Assembly: GCA_024229615.1 (NCBI GenBank)
Contig: JAAESG010000635.1
Location: 1-35,099 of the forward strand
Direction: 5' to 3'
DNA length: 35,099 nt
From: Gammaproteobacteria bacterium
GTDB taxonomy: Bacteria; Pseudomonadota; Gammaproteobacteria; GCA-001735895
This document shows positions 25,808 through 35,099 of this stretch, piece by piece. Below the pieces are notes generated by a model, which worked only from the letters and a program-made list of their open reading frames with translations, had not been told where the DNA came from and did not search any database. Every line of letters starts with the position of its first letter. Position 1 is the first letter of the stretch. Both the position numbers and the translations under genes were made by a program.

Positions 25808-26417
25808 CGCGAATATCGACCAGTGCCAGTGCTTTTTTTAAGCGCTCGGTAATGCGGATGTCGGCCTGGCTGGGCTCGCATACACCAGATGGATGGTTGT
25901 GTACCATTATGACAGCAGCTGCGTTGTCGGCCAGCGCCTGCTTGACGACTTCGCGCGGGTAGACCGAAGCCCCGTCTATGGTGCCCCGAAACATTTCCCG
26001 AAAGGCGATCACCCGGTTACGATTGTCGAGCATCAGGCAGGCGAATACCTCGTACTCATAGTCGCGTAAGCGTGCGCGCAGATATTCTGTGGTTTGCGCC
26101 GGTTTTGTCAGGCAGTCCTCGATTCCGAGATTTTCCGCCAGATGTCGACGCGCCATCTCGAGAGTGGCTTGTAATTGAACATACTTGGTTTTTCCGAGCC
26201 CCTTGTGCCGGCAAAAGCCTTTGATGTCGGTATTGAGAATACCGCGTAGCGAGCCGTAGTCAATAAGCAGCTGACGAGCGAGATCGACCGCAGAACATCC
26301 GGCGAAGCCAGTGCGCAGGAAAATTGCGAGCAATTCGGCGTCGGAAAGAGCGCCTGCGCCACGAGTTAACAGTTTTTCACGAGGTCTTTCGGCGCTGGGC
26401 CAATGAGAGATTGCCAT
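25746..26417 (-). CDS. radC: RadC-family JAB-domain protein
   Basis: The protein has 223 residues from the ATG at 26417, chosen because [17 protein letters not shown] is the usual N-terminus and AAAGGA precedes it. A helix-hairpin-helix-like part is followed by the JAB/MPN metalloprotease-like motif [16 protein letters not shown] (two histidines, serine, aspartate). The old name implies DNA repair, but the true activity is not established. It is divergent from coaBC, the standard gammaproteobacterial order. The last 62 bases lie in the 284-bp repeat, and its 3' end runs antisense to EAL-coding sequence. Confidence 0.94.
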   Translation of the reverse strand: MAISHWPSAERPREKLLTRGAGALSDAELLAIFLRTGFAGCSAVDLARQLLIDYGSLRGILNTDIKGFCRHKGLGKTKYVQLQATLEMARRHLAENLGIEDCLTKPAQTTEYLRARLRDYEYEVFACLMLDNRNRVIAFREMFRGTIDGASVYPREVVKQALADNAAAVIMVHNHPSGVCEPSQADIRITERLKKALALVDIRVLDHVIVGDTVTCLSEQGLV

Positions 26418-26461
26418 GGGTATTCCTTTACCTGTTGCTATCAAGCGCTAAAATAGACTAA

Positions 26462-27667
26462 ATGCAAAGCCTCAGCAACAAGAAAATTTTACTCGGTATC
26501 ACCGGTGGCATCGCGGCATATAAATCGGCCGAGTTGGTGCGTTTGTTGATCAAGTCCGGTGCCGAGGTGCGCGTGGTGATGACGCCTTCGGCGCAGGAAT
26601 TTGTGCAGCCGCTGACTTACCAGGCGCTCAGCGGACATCGGGTGTATACCGACTTGTTCGATGGCGAAGCAGATTCGGCGATGGACCATATCGAACTCGC
26701 ACGCTGGTGTGACTTGTTGTTGGTGGCACCCGCCTCGGCTGATTTTCTCGGCAAGATGACTGCGGGCTATGCCGATAATCTACTACTAACCCTGTGTCTT
26801 GCGAGTAAGCAACCGGTTGCGGTGGCGCCGGCGATGAATCAGCAAATGTTTGCCAATGCATCGACTCGAGACAACATCAACCAACTGAGTTCGCGTCAAG
26901 TCCTGGTATGGGGGCCTGCCGACGGTGAGCAGGCCTGTGGTGATATTGGTCCTGGGAGAATGCTTGAACCCGAGCAATTGTTGAATAATATTGCGCAACA
27001 GTTCCGCCCAGGCAAGCTCACCGGAGTGAAGCTATTGTTGACCGTGGGTCCGACGCGCGAGGCAATTGATCCGGTGCGCTATATCAGTAATCGGAGCTCT
27101 GGCAAAATGGGTTACGCGCTGGCCGAGGCAGCCTTGCGGGAAGCTGCTGAGGTCACCCTGGTAAGCGGCCCGGTTTCCCTGATACCGCCCTCCGCTGCGA
27201 GGCTGGTAGCGGTTGAATCGGCGCAGCAAATGTACGATGCGGTGATGCAACAGGTTGGTACGCAGGATTTGTTTATCGCTTGTGCTGCGGTTTCAGATTA
27301 TCGAGTCGATCAGACCGCGCAGCACAAGCTCAAAAAATCGGCGGATACGATGTCACTGCAGTTAGTGCCTAACGCGGATATTCTAACCGCGGTCAGTGCG
27401 CTCGAGGAGCGTCCTTTTTGTGTCGGATTCGCAGCAGAAACCAGAGATCTGGAAAAATATGCTATGCAGAAACTGGAGAAAAAGAAACTCGACATGATTG
27501 CCGCAAACAAGGTTGGCGACGGCAGTAGCGGATTTGAAACGGATTTCAATCAGCTCGAGGTTTTCTGGCGGGATGGACATCACAGTATCGAGCGAGCGAG
27601 TAAACCCGAGATTGCAAAACAGCTTATCGATTTGATTGCCGGACGCTATACTTGCGCCCGTTCCTAG
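26462..27667 (+). CDS. coaBC: Bifunctional phosphopantothenoylcysteine decarboxylase / phosphopantothenate-cysteine ligase
   Basis: The protein has 401 residues, the normal length of Dfp/CoaBC. The CoaC half (about 1-185) is a flavoprotein with LGITGGIAAYKSAELVR, the catalytic histidine in MDHIELARW, VAPAMNQQMF, and the active-site cysteine in GEQACGDIGPGRM. The CoaB half has GPTREAIDPVRYISNRSSGK, then MGYALAEAA, and the conserved lysine near HKLKK. Together they turn 4'-phosphopantothenate and cysteine into 4'-phosphopantetheine for coenzyme A. In Pseudomonas-like genomes dut and algC usually follow; here argB comes next, 15 bases downstream, so those genes have moved or are absent. Confidence 0.96.
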   Translation: MQSLSNKKILLGITGGIAAYKSAELVRLLIKSGAEVRVVMTPSAQEFVQPLTYQALSGHRVYTDLFDGEADSAMDHIELARWCDLLLVAPASADFLGKMTAGYADNLLLTLCLASKQPVAVAPAMNQQMFANASTRDNINQLSSRQVLVWGPADGEQACGDIGPGRMLEPEQLLNNIAQQFRPGKLTGVKLLLTVGPTREAIDPVRYISNRSSGKMGYALAEAALREAAEVTLVSGPVSLIPPSAARLVAVESAQQMYDAVMQQVGTQDLFIACAAVSDYRVDQTAQHKLKKSADTMSLQLVPNADILTAVSALEERPFCVGFAAETRDLEKYAMQKLEKKKLDMIAANKVGDGSSGFETDFNQLEVFWRDGHHSIERASKPEIAKQLIDLIAGRYTCARS

Positions 27668-28564
<897 letters not shown>

Positions 28565-28591
28565 TGCTGCGTCGGTCGGGATTGCTGTGGG

Positions 28592-29293
28592 TTAATTTTC
28601 TACCGCCTTCAGATCCCGGTAGCGTGCCAGGTCGATTTCGTATTGTCCGTTGATCTTCATCTTCTCCAGCAACTTCAGCTCGAGCTGCTCGCTCCGATTT
28701 TCGATTTTACGCGTAAAGTGCTCGATTTTCTGCGCCAGGCCACCGGGTACCTCTTTCTCCCTGGATGTGTAATTTTTCTCGGCAGAGGTTTCCAGTTGAT
28801 TTAGTGTCTCCTGCGTTGCGACGATACTTTTTTCGATCAACTGAATCACCGACTCGATAACCTCGATGCGGTCTGTGTGCGCCAGCCCGAGTTCCTCTTC
28901 CGAACTGAAGGTCATCAACAGAACCTTGTCCTTTTCTGCCTGGACTGCATTCAATTTGGCCTGTTCTGCCTTTTCTTGCTCCAGTTTGAGTTTGGCGGCG
29001 GCCTGGGCGGCTAATTCGGCCTCGGTTTTGGCCGCTTCCTTGGTAGTCACAACCACACCCTGAGAGTTTAACTGTTGATGCTTCTTTTTTACCTGGCTGG
29101 CTGGTAGTCGATCGCTGTAGCGAATTTGTCCTTCGTCATCAATCCACTTGTACAGTGCAGCCGCGTTTGACGTGCTAGAGAACACGCACAGAGTCGCAAT
29201 CATCAGTGAAACTGGCGATTTGTTTAAACTGCTCTTTATAAACTTACTCGCAGACTGCACGATGTTGTTTCGTCCGTGACCACTCTGGGTCAA
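28592..29293 (-). CDS. Exported DUF4124-domain protein with coiled coil
   Basis: The protein has 233 residues. A hydrophobic stretch (SLMIATLCVFSSTSNAAA) acts as a signal peptide after a somewhat long basic N-terminus; an internal ATG at residue 31 is an alternative start. Directly after it comes ALYKWIDDEGQIRYSDRLP, the DUF4124 signature, a small periplasmic domain of unknown function common in gammaproteobacteria. The rest is a Glu/Lys/Ala/Gln-rich coiled coil (about 80-220). No catalytic motif is visible. It is convergent with argB and has its own upstream space before the DUF1223 gene. Confidence 0.8.
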   Translation of the reverse strand: MTQSGHGRNNIVQSASKFIKSSLNKSPVSLMIATLCVFSSTSNAAALYKWIDDEGQIRYSDRLPASQVKKKHQQLNSQGVVVTTKEAAKTEAELAAQAAAKLKLEQEKAEQAKLNAVQAEKDKVLLMTFSSEEELGLAHTDRIEVIESVIQLIEKSIVATQETLNQLETSAEKNYTSREKEVPGGLAQKIEHFTRKIENRSEQLELKLLEKMKINGQYEIDLARYRDLKAVEN

Positions 29294-29348
29294 TTAGATC
29301 GTTACAGCATAATAGTTTATATATCGTGATTTTTCATCAATTTACGTG

Positions 29349-30110
29349 TTATTGGTGCGTTAGTAGACTGGCCAGCGGGGTATGCAGCGCCTGTAAATAA
29401 TGCCGATCGCCGGGTGATGTCACCAGAACAGCGACGCCGATGTTTTCGGATTGCCAGGCGGGATCGATGATAATTCGGTGCTGGTTCCGAGTCTGTAAAT
29501 TTTGCACCTTGCTCATGTAACGCACCACCTGTTGATGCTCCAGCACTTCACCCGAGTTTTCTCCTCGCTTGACGTCGGTCGATAGGTTGTTTTCGTAAAC
29601 CACAAAGCGGTGGTGAATTTGGCCGATGGTGTCACCATTCCCGGTTGAGTTCAGCTCAATTAAGAGACCGTTTTTTTCCCTGGAGACGGTGAGTTTGAGA
29701 TCCAGCGCCGCTTTTTGCTGGTTCGCCTTTTTGATTTTGTCGAGGATATTGTTGGCACCACGGGCCTCCATACCATTGACGAAAAACTCCGGTGTATAAA
29801 TCGTGCGTTGCAAGTTGTTGGCTCCCAGCTGGCGTTGTCGGCTGGTGTAAGCCGCGCTGGAAAAACGATCTTTCCAGCCAAGGTCATCCCAGTAGTCGAC
29901 ATGAAAGGCAAGCGCGAGGACATCGAGTTCGTCCTTTGGCACCTCGACGAGTTTCGATAACCAGCGATCCGCGGAAGGACAACTGCTGCAACCCTCGGAG
30001 GTATACAGTTCGACGACAGCGGTTTGCTTGCCGCCACTGTTCACCACGATCGGGTCGGAGGCATAAGCTGAAAATGAAACCAGGCTTATGAGTATCAGTA
30101 TTCGAATCAT
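29349..30110 (-). CDS. DUF1223 family secreted thioredoxin-like protein
   Basis: The protein has 253 residues. A signal peptide (ILILISLVSFSAYASD) is followed by VVELYTSEGCSSCPSADRWL, a CxxC-type motif in a thioredoxin-like fold, and by DYWDDLGWKDRFSSAAYTSR and YTPEFFVNGMEARG, which are characteristic of DUF1223. The CSSC motif suggests a periplasmic redox role, but the function of the family is not established. It lies alone between pyrE and the DUF4124 gene on the same strand, with 59 bases separating its start from the pyrE stop, so co-transcription with pyrE is possible. Confidence 0.85.
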   Translation of the reverse strand: MIRILILISLVSFSAYASDPIVVNSGGKQTAVVELYTSEGCSSCPSADRWLSKLVEVPKDELDVLALAFHVDYWDDLGWKDRFSSAAYTSRQRQLGANNLQRTIYTPEFFVNGMEARGANNILDKIKKANQQKAALDLKLTVSREKNGLLIELNSTGNGDTIGQIHHRFVVYENNLSTDVKRGENSGEVLEHQQVVRYMSKVQNLQTRNQHRIIIDPAWQSENIGVAVLVTSPGDRHYLQALHTPLASLLTHQ

Positions 30111-30169
30111 GGAACACCTAAGTTTTTCTGTTGAGCTGGTTTACATAGACTGCTACAACGAATTTGAGT

Positions 30170-30808
30170 TCACTCGATCCCGTATTGTGCGCGATAGGCC
30201 TCGATCGCAGTTTGGTGCTGGTGCTCGCCGCTGTGTTGCAAATACTCGAGGATGTGATCCAGCTTAATGATCGAAATCACGCGTAACCCCTGTTGTTCCA
30301 GTTCCTGGATCGCGGAGAGTTCTCCAAGTCCCATTTCCTGGCGGTCGAGCGCGATTGTCACTGCACAGGGAATAGCTCCCAGTGATTCGATCAAGGCGAT
30401 GGCTTCGCGGATTGCGGTGCCGGCGGTGATGACATCGTCGATAATCATGATCCGGCCGGCGATATCGGCGCCGACAATACTACCGCCCTCACCATGATCC
30501 TTGGCTTCCTTACGGTTAAATGCATACGGGATATCTCGTTGATGCCGCTGAAACAGAGCACTCGCGGTTATCGCTGCCAGGGGAATGCCCTTGTAGGCAG
30601 GGCCGAACAAACAATCGAACTCGATGCCAGCCTGCTGAATCGCATCGGCATAAAATTCGGCCAGAGCCGCCAGGTCGGCACCTCGGTTAAAAATGCCGGC
30701 GTTGAAAAAGTAGGGGCTGACGCGGCCGGATTTCAGCGTGAATTGACCAAACCTGAGCGCACCTCGCTGCAGGCAGTAGTCAACGAAACTGGATTGATAG
30801 TCTTGCAT
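30170..30808 (-). CDS. pyrE: Orotate phosphoribosyltransferase
   Basis: The protein has 212 residues from the ATG at 30808 ([20 protein letters not shown]), matching the standard PyrE start; a 19-codon upstream extension has no family support. It converts orotate and PRPP to OMP in pyrimidine synthesis. Motifs are [39 protein letters not shown] with catalytic Lys and Glu, and the PRPP loop [16 protein letters not shown]. It is divergent from the ExoIII-like gene, the same arrangement as pyrE and crc in Pseudomonas. Confidence 0.96.
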   Translation of the reverse strand: MQDYQSSFVDYCLQRGALRFGQFTLKSGRVSPYFFNAGIFNRGADLAALAEFYADAIQQAGIEFDCLFGPAYKGIPLAAITASALFQRHQRDIPYAFNRKEAKDHGEGGSIVGADIAGRIMIIDDVITAGTAIREAIALIESLGAIPCAVTIALDRQEMGLGELSAIQELEQQGLRVISIIKLDHILEYLQHSGEHQHQTAIEAYRAQYGIE

Positions 30809-30883
30809 AAATGAATCGTTCTTAGTCGCACATCTCAAGTCATGTATCATATCGCCAGATTTCAATATTGGTAGCAGTTTAAG

Positions 30884-31663
30884 ATGCGCGTTATTTCAAT
30901 TAACACCAACGGTATTCGTGCGGCAGCTCGCAAGGGCTTTTTCGAATGGCTAGCGCGGCAGCGAGCGGATTTCATCTGTGTCCAGGAAACCAAAGCCCAG
31001 GTTGACCAGCTTGACCACGCACAGTTTTATCCAAAAAACTATTTCTGCAATTATTACGACGCATTGAAAAAGGGCTATGCGGGGACTGCGATTTATAGTC
31101 GGCAACAACCGCTACAGGTCATCCGTGGTTTTGGCGAATCCGAGTTTGATAATGAAGGGCGTTACCTTGAGTATCGCTACCAGAACCTGTCGGTGATTTC
31201 CCTGTACGCGCCGTCCGGCTCATCGGGAGACCATCGTCAGGAGTCGAAGTGGCGCTTTATGGACAGCTTCATGCTGCATTTACAATCGCTTAGACGCAAA
31301 CGTCGAGAGTTCATCATTTGCGGTGACTGGAATATCGCGCACCAGAACATCGATTTGAAAAACTGGCGTTCAAATCAGAAAAATTCGGGCTTCCTGCCCG
31401 AGGAACGCGCCTGGCTGACCGATTTGTTCGATCGGGTCGGCTATGTCGACGCCTTTCGTGCGGTCGACAAACGCGAGGAACAGTACACCTGGTGGTCGAA
31501 CCGGGGCCAGTCCTGGGACAAGAATGTCGGTTGGCGAATCGACTACCAGATCGTCACCCCCGGGTTAAGGGACAGCATAAAAAAAGCGCGCATTTATCGT
31601 GACCGGCGTTTTTCCGATCATGCGCCACTGATCATGGATTATGACCTGGAGCTCGCGCCCTAG
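30884..31663 (+). CDS. Exodeoxyribonuclease III-like nuclease of the Crc clade
   Basis: The protein has 259 residues, an EEP-fold enzyme. [53 protein letters not shown] and [16 protein letters not shown] resemble both ExoIII and Pseudomonas Crc, and the divergent position to pyrE is that of crc. Unlike Crc, where the active site is lost, the glutamate of QETKA, the Asp and Asn of GDWNIAH and the Asp-His pair of FSDHAPL are all present. An active AP endonuclease/3' exonuclease in DNA repair is therefore expected, not a Hfq-partner regulator. Its stop shares a base with a possible GTG start of the AmpG-like gene. Confidence 0.9.
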   Translation: MRVISINTNGIRAAARKGFFEWLARQRADFICVQETKAQVDQLDHAQFYPKNYFCNYYDALKKGYAGTAIYSRQQPLQVIRGFGESEFDNEGRYLEYRYQNLSVISLYAPSGSSGDHRQESKWRFMDSFMLHLQSLRRKRREFIICGDWNIAHQNIDLKNWRSNQKNSGFLPEERAWLTDLFDRVGYVDAFRAVDKREEQYTWWSNRGQSWDKNVGWRIDYQIVTPGLRDSIKKARIYRDRRFSDHAPLIMDYDLELAP

Positions 31664-33219
31664 TGCAGGTGAAAACCGAAAGCTGGACTTCCACGATGAA
31701 GTTATTTGGTCACCCCCGCGTGGTGACCATGCTGTTTCTCGGTTTTTCCGCTGGTATTCCGCTGCTGCTGATTTTCTCATCACTCAGCCTGTGGTTGCGC
31801 GAGGCTGGAATCGAACGTGCGGTTGTCACTTATTTCAGCTGGGCAGCACTGGGTTATTCCTTCAAGTTTGTCTGGGCGCCGCTGGTCGATCAGCTACCTC
31901 TACCTTGGTTGACGCGCGTGCTGGGTCGCAGGCGAGCCTGGATGTTGCTGGCGCAGTGTTCGATTGCGTTTGCTATCTTGCTGATGTCGTCAGTGGATCC
32001 GCAGCAGAGTGATTCAAGTTTGACTCTGATGGCAATGGCCGCTGTTTTGCTGGGATTTTCATCGGCTACACAAGACATCGTCATCGATGCCTATCGCATC
32101 GAATCGGCTGAAGTCAGGCTGCAGGCGATGATGTCCGCGACCTATATTGTCGGCTACCGACTGGCGATGTTGACCGCGGGTGCGGGGTCGCTATACCTGG
32201 CTCAGGGCTTTGGTAGCACCAGTGAGTCCTATAGTTATCAGGCCTGGCAATACACTTATGCATTGATGTCATTTGCAATGATTATTGGTGTCGTCACGAC
32301 CCTGGTGATTAAGGAGCCCGAGCAACGGGAGTCGGTGGCCAGGCTCGAAACCACACAAGACTATGCTCGTTTTGTGTTTTTATTTGCGGTTGCGGTTGCG
32401 GGTTTAATCTCGGTTTATGTTTTATCCAATGAGCCCGTGTTGCAATTGAAAGCTTCCTTAGCAGAGTTGTTACGCAACCAGGCGTTGTCGGGAACCCTCG
32501 TCGAAGTATTGCGACTCGGCGTTGCGCTGGGCGTTGCGTGGTTATTGGCGGTCATGCTGGTGAAACTGGGCATCGTACGTTACACGATGGTGGAGCGCAC
32601 CTATCTTATGCCGGTGCGTGATTTTTTTGAGCGCTATGGCTGGTCGTTCGCATGGTTGCTGCTCGCCCTGATTGGTCTCTATCGTATTTCAGACATCGTG
32701 CTCGGTGTCATTTCAAATGTCTTTTATCAGGACATCGGTTTCAGCAAGACGGAGATTGCTGACGTGGTTCTGATCTTTGGGATCCTGATGACGATTGTCG
32801 GGGGACTGTTAGGCGGGTTACTGGCGGCGCGACTCGGAGTGGTTCGCATTCTGTTACTGGGCGGAGTGCTCGCGGCTGCAACCAATTTGCTGTTTATGCT
32901 ACTCGCCAGCATCGGTAATGATATGTTCTGGTTATACGTCGTCATTTCGGCCGATAATCTGTCCGCGGGCATCGCCAGCGCCGCGTTTGTCGCGTTTTTA
33001 TCGAGCCTGACCAACGTTTCCTTCACCGCGATGCAGTATGCAATTTTCAGTTCGTTGATGACCCTGATTCCGAAGTCACTAGGCGGTTACTCGGGATCCA
33101 TGGTTGATTCTATTGGCTACCAGAACTTCTTCCTGATAACCGCTATTCTCGGCATACCGGTGTTGTTGTTGATCATATTCGCCGCGCGACGCTTCGAAAT
33201 CCACGATCGATCCGCATAG
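31663..33219 (+). CDS. AmpG-like MFS permease
   Basis: The open frame has 518 residues from a GTG that overlaps the previous stop by one base (TAGTG); the ATG at 31696 (MKLFGHPRVVTMLFLGFSAG) is an equally good or better start and matches AmpG-type N-termini. The sequence is highly hydrophobic with about 14 membrane helices. GFSAGIPLLL, SFKFVWAPLVDQ, LGRRRAWMLL and SSATQDIVIDAYRIE are hallmarks of the AmpG family, which imports anhydromuropeptides for cell-wall recycling. The middle contains two extra helices, as in long AmpG forms. Several relatives of unknown substrate share these features, so the exact cargo is not certain. Confidence 0.84.
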   Translation: MQVKTESWTSTMKLFGHPRVVTMLFLGFSAGIPLLLIFSSLSLWLREAGIERAVVTYFSWAALGYSFKFVWAPLVDQLPLPWLTRVLGRRRAWMLLAQCSIAFAILLMSSVDPQQSDSSLTLMAMAAVLLGFSSATQDIVIDAYRIESAEVRLQAMMSATYIVGYRLAMLTAGAGSLYLAQGFGSTSESYSYQAWQYTYALMSFAMIIGVVTTLVIKEPEQRESVARLETTQDYARFVFLFAVAVAGLISVYVLSNEPVLQLKASLAELLRNQALSGTLVEVLRLGVALGVAWLLAVMLVKLGIVRYTMVERTYLMPVRDFFERYGWSFAWLLLALIGLYRISDIVLGVISNVFYQDIGFSKTEIADVVLIFGILMTIVGGLLGGLLAARLGVVRILLLGGVLAAATNLLFMLLASIGNDMFWLYVVISADNLSAGIASAAFVAFLSSLTNVSFTAMQYAIFSSLMTLIPKSLGGYSGSMVDSIGYQNFFLITAILGIPVLLLIIFAARRFEIHDRSA

Positions 33220-33264
33220 TTTGCTATATTATGCGGCAACTTTTCAGATTCACTATTTAAATCC

Positions 33265-34545
33265 ATGACTACTTCCGAAAATTTATTCGAACAGGCCACG
33301 AAAGTTATCCCGGGCGGGGTTAATTCACCGGTGCGGGCGTTTAACGGTGTCGGTGGCACACCTCTCTTTATCGTCCGGGCCGAAGGCGCCTACCTGATCG
33401 ATGTCGATGGCAATCGTTATATCGACTATGTCGGTTCCTGGGGGCCGATGATTTGCGGTCATGCCCACCCCGAAATTATCGCCGCAGTGACCGAAACGGT
33501 GCAAAAAGGATTGAGTTTCGGTGCGCCATGTCCTCTCGAGGTCGAGTTGGCACAACGCGTCTGTGAGCTGATGCCGAATATCGATTTGGTGCGCATGACC
33601 TGTTCCGGCACCGAAGCGACCATGAGTGCGATCCGACTTGCGCGCGGGTACACCGGACGCGACAAGATCATCAAGTTTGAGGGTTGTTACCATGGACATG
33701 CCGACTCTTTATTGATCAAGGCCGGTTCCGGGGCTTTGACGCTGGGTGTGCCGAGTTCACCCGGGGTTCCCGCCGTACTCGCCGATCATACTGTGACCCT
33801 CGAATACAATAACAGCGAACAGGTCAGGCAGGCCTTTGCCGAGATTGGCGATCAGGTTGCCTGCATTATCGTCGAGCCGGTTGCCGGCAACATGAATTGC
33901 GTCCCTCCAGTGGCAGGCTTTCTGCAAACGCTGCGAGATTGTTGCGACGAATCATCCAGCCTGCTGATTTTCGATGAAGTCATGACCGGATTTAGAGTGG
34001 GTCTGGGGGGCGCTCAAGAACGCTACGATATCGTTCCCGATTTAACCACTCTGGGTAAGGTGATCGGCGGTGGCATGCCGGTTGGTGCCTTTGGTGGCAA
34101 GCAGGAAATCATGAATCATATCGCTCCGCTGGGACCGGTTTACCAGGCGGGAACCCTGGCCGGTAATCCGGTGGCAATGGTGGCTGGCCTGAAGAACCTG
34201 GAAATCATTTCACGGCCTGGATTTTTCGAAGACCTGACGCAAAGAACCGAGCAATTGTTGAAAGGTATCCGTGCCGCGGCCGAGGCCAATGATATTGCGC
34301 TACACACCAATCAGGTGGGTGCGATGTTCGGGCTGTTTTTTACCGATCAGCTCGAAGTCAGTCGCTTTAGCCATGTCGGAGCCTGTGATGTCGAACGTTT
34401 CAGGAAATTCTTCCACGGCATGCTGGCACGCGGTGTAAATCTTGCGCCGTCGGCCTACGAGGCGGGTTTTGTCAGTGCCATGCATGGCGCGGCGGAGATT
34501 GAGCAGACCATCGAAGCGGCCGCCGCTAGCTTTGCCGAGCTGTAA
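33265..34545 (+). CDS. hemL: Glutamate-1-semialdehyde 2,1-aminomutase
   Basis: The protein has 426 residues, the same as in E. coli. It is a PLP enzyme converting glutamate-1-semialdehyde to 5-aminolevulinate in the C5 heme pathway. Conserved segments are [64 protein letters not shown], and [19 protein letters not shown] with the PLP lysine at residue 265. Only 45 AT-rich bases separate it from the AmpG-like gene, including the stretch TATATTATGC, which could hold a promoter. Confidence 0.97.
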   Translation: MTTSENLFEQATKVIPGGVNSPVRAFNGVGGTPLFIVRAEGAYLIDVDGNRYIDYVGSWGPMICGHAHPEIIAAVTETVQKGLSFGAPCPLEVELAQRVCELMPNIDLVRMTCSGTEATMSAIRLARGYTGRDKIIKFEGCYHGHADSLLIKAGSGALTLGVPSSPGVPAVLADHTVTLEYNNSEQVRQAFAEIGDQVACIIVEPVAGNMNCVPPVAGFLQTLRDCCDESSSLLIFDEVMTGFRVGLGGAQERYDIVPDLTTLGKVIGGGMPVGAFGGKQEIMNHIAPLGPVYQAGTLAGNPVAMVAGLKNLEIISRPGFFEDLTQRTEQLLKGIRAAAEANDIALHTNQVGAMFGLFFTDQLEVSRFSHVGACDVERFRKFFHGMLARGVNLAPSAYEAGFVSAMHGAAEIEQTIEAAAASFAEL

Positions 34546-34562
34546 ATTGGCGCGGGTTTACA
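34541..34562. other. Inverted repeat spanning both convergent stop codons
   Basis: TGTAAA and TTTACA form a 6-bp stem around a 10-base loop. Its arms contain the stop codon of hemL (plus strand) and the stop codon of the convergent gene (minus strand). The minus-strand gene's coding sequence begins inside the right arm, and no T-run gives a classical terminator. Confidence 0.3.
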
Positions 34563-35099
34563 GACCCAGCATTCCTTTTTTCAGCTTTTTGTCTGCCGGA
34601 TGATTTCCGAGCCAGATTTCGAGTAAAGCATTTTTAAAATCTTCACCTTCGATCAAACCAAGTTCGCGCTTGTTTTTGCTGATCCTGACACCCTGTGTGG
34701 GCAGGTAATCAAATACATACTGGTCCTTCTTTATCGCGCCGGATTCAAAGTAACCGTAAAATTGATCGATGCGTGCCTGTAGCTGTTTCAGGCTTTCGGC
34801 ATTCTGGTTTTTTTCGAATCCATCGCGCCAGCCGTCGAGTAACTTTTTACTGGCAACTTCTTTGTAGATAAAATCGAGCTGGACTCGCCAGGGGCCCGGT
34901 GCCGAAAGGATTTCGGCGACGTCATTGGATTTGTTCGGCAGGTAGAGCGATCCTACGTAAACGTCAATCCAGAATTTTTCACGCAGACCGATGCCGTTTA
35001 ACAACAACGTCTGGCCGTCTTCAGACTTGATGCTATCGGCTACAAAAACGCCCGAAAGCTCAGCCGCAGTGGTTAGCGTACTCAGCATGCAAAAACAGA
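34558..35099 (-). CDS. Chalcone-isomerase-like secreted protein, N-terminus beyond the window
   Basis: At least 180 residues are visible. TAAELSGVFVADSI, LLLNGIGLREKFWIDVYVGSLYLPN and YLPTQGVRISKNKRELGLIE are typical of the bacterial chalcone-isomerase-like family (PF16036-type), whose members are exported and of unknown function. An ATG at 35088 exists, but the residues before it (CFC) and after it (MLSTLTTA) look like the end of a signal peptide with cleavage before AEL, so the true start is probably outside the window. No flavonoid metabolism is implied. It is convergent with hemL. Confidence 0.82.
   Translation of the reverse strand, partial: CFCMLSTLTTAAELSGVFVADSIKSEDGQTLLLNGIGLREKFWIDVYVGSLYLPNKSNDVAEILSAPGPWRVQLDFIYKEVASKKLLDGWRDGFEKNQNAESLKQLQARIDQFYGYFESGAIKKDQYVFDYLPTQGVRISKNKRELGLIEGEDFKNALLEIWLGNHPADKKLKKGMLGL

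Overview
The window looks like a chromosomal stretch from a non-enteric, free-living gammaproteobacterium. The orders rph/yicC, radC/coaBC/argB and pyrE next to an ExoIII/Crc-like gene recall Pseudomonas-like genomes, where several of these genes lie in the origin-proximal part of the chromosome. HemB has the all-aspartate, magnesium-type metal site. A trimethylamine-methyltransferase-like remnant beside a dimethylglycine-dehydrogenase-like flavoprotein suggests a marine or osmolyte-using ancestry. No genus can be named from the sequence alone, and no tRNA, rRNA or CRISPR array was seen.

Layout. (1) 110-6708 holds a secreted SEL1-repeat protein, a gamma-glutamyltransferase-family enzyme and a decaying methylated-amine locus: a LysR regulator and an MttB-like methyltransferase, both with internal deletions, next to an intact flavoprotein. 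(2) 6899-11376 is a two-gene RND efflux operon. (3) 11386-14614 is the hemB-aroE operon (minus strand), followed by a c-di-GMP gene that has lost most of its GGDEF domain. (4) 14887-17486 encodes an M48 protease and an M14 peptidase, both probable lipoproteins, with the type-B L31 ribosomal protein upstream behind a clear terminator. (5) 17487-17858 is a very AT-rich gene-free stretch with three clustered DnaA boxes. (6) 17859-20360 is a tightly overlapping rph-rdgB-hemW operon. (7) 20504-23620 carries yicC and a full-length GGDEF/EAL protein. (8) 23651-25523 is an inserted segment made of an IS6-family transposase tail, an outer-membrane beta-barrel gene and an IS91-family transposase fragment, bracketed by a 284-bp direct repeat of the EAL/radC 3' junction. 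(9) 25746-35099 is housekeeping: radC, coaBC, argB, two exported proteins of uncharacterised families, pyrE, an ExoIII/Crc-like nuclease, an AmpG-like permease, hemL and a chalcone-isomerase-like secreted protein cut by the window edge.

The most notable structure is the 284-bp duplication around the mobile-element debris. Each copy contains the end of the EAL gene and, on the opposite strand, the end of radC, so the two genes originally met tail to tail with a 32-bp coding overlap. The layout fits Campbell-type integration of a circle that carried the same junction. Within the repeat, three clustered differences between the copies convert an imperfect inverted repeat into a perfect 13-bp stem. 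Other points of interest are the DnaA-box cluster and three separate genes that lost their middles but kept both ends.
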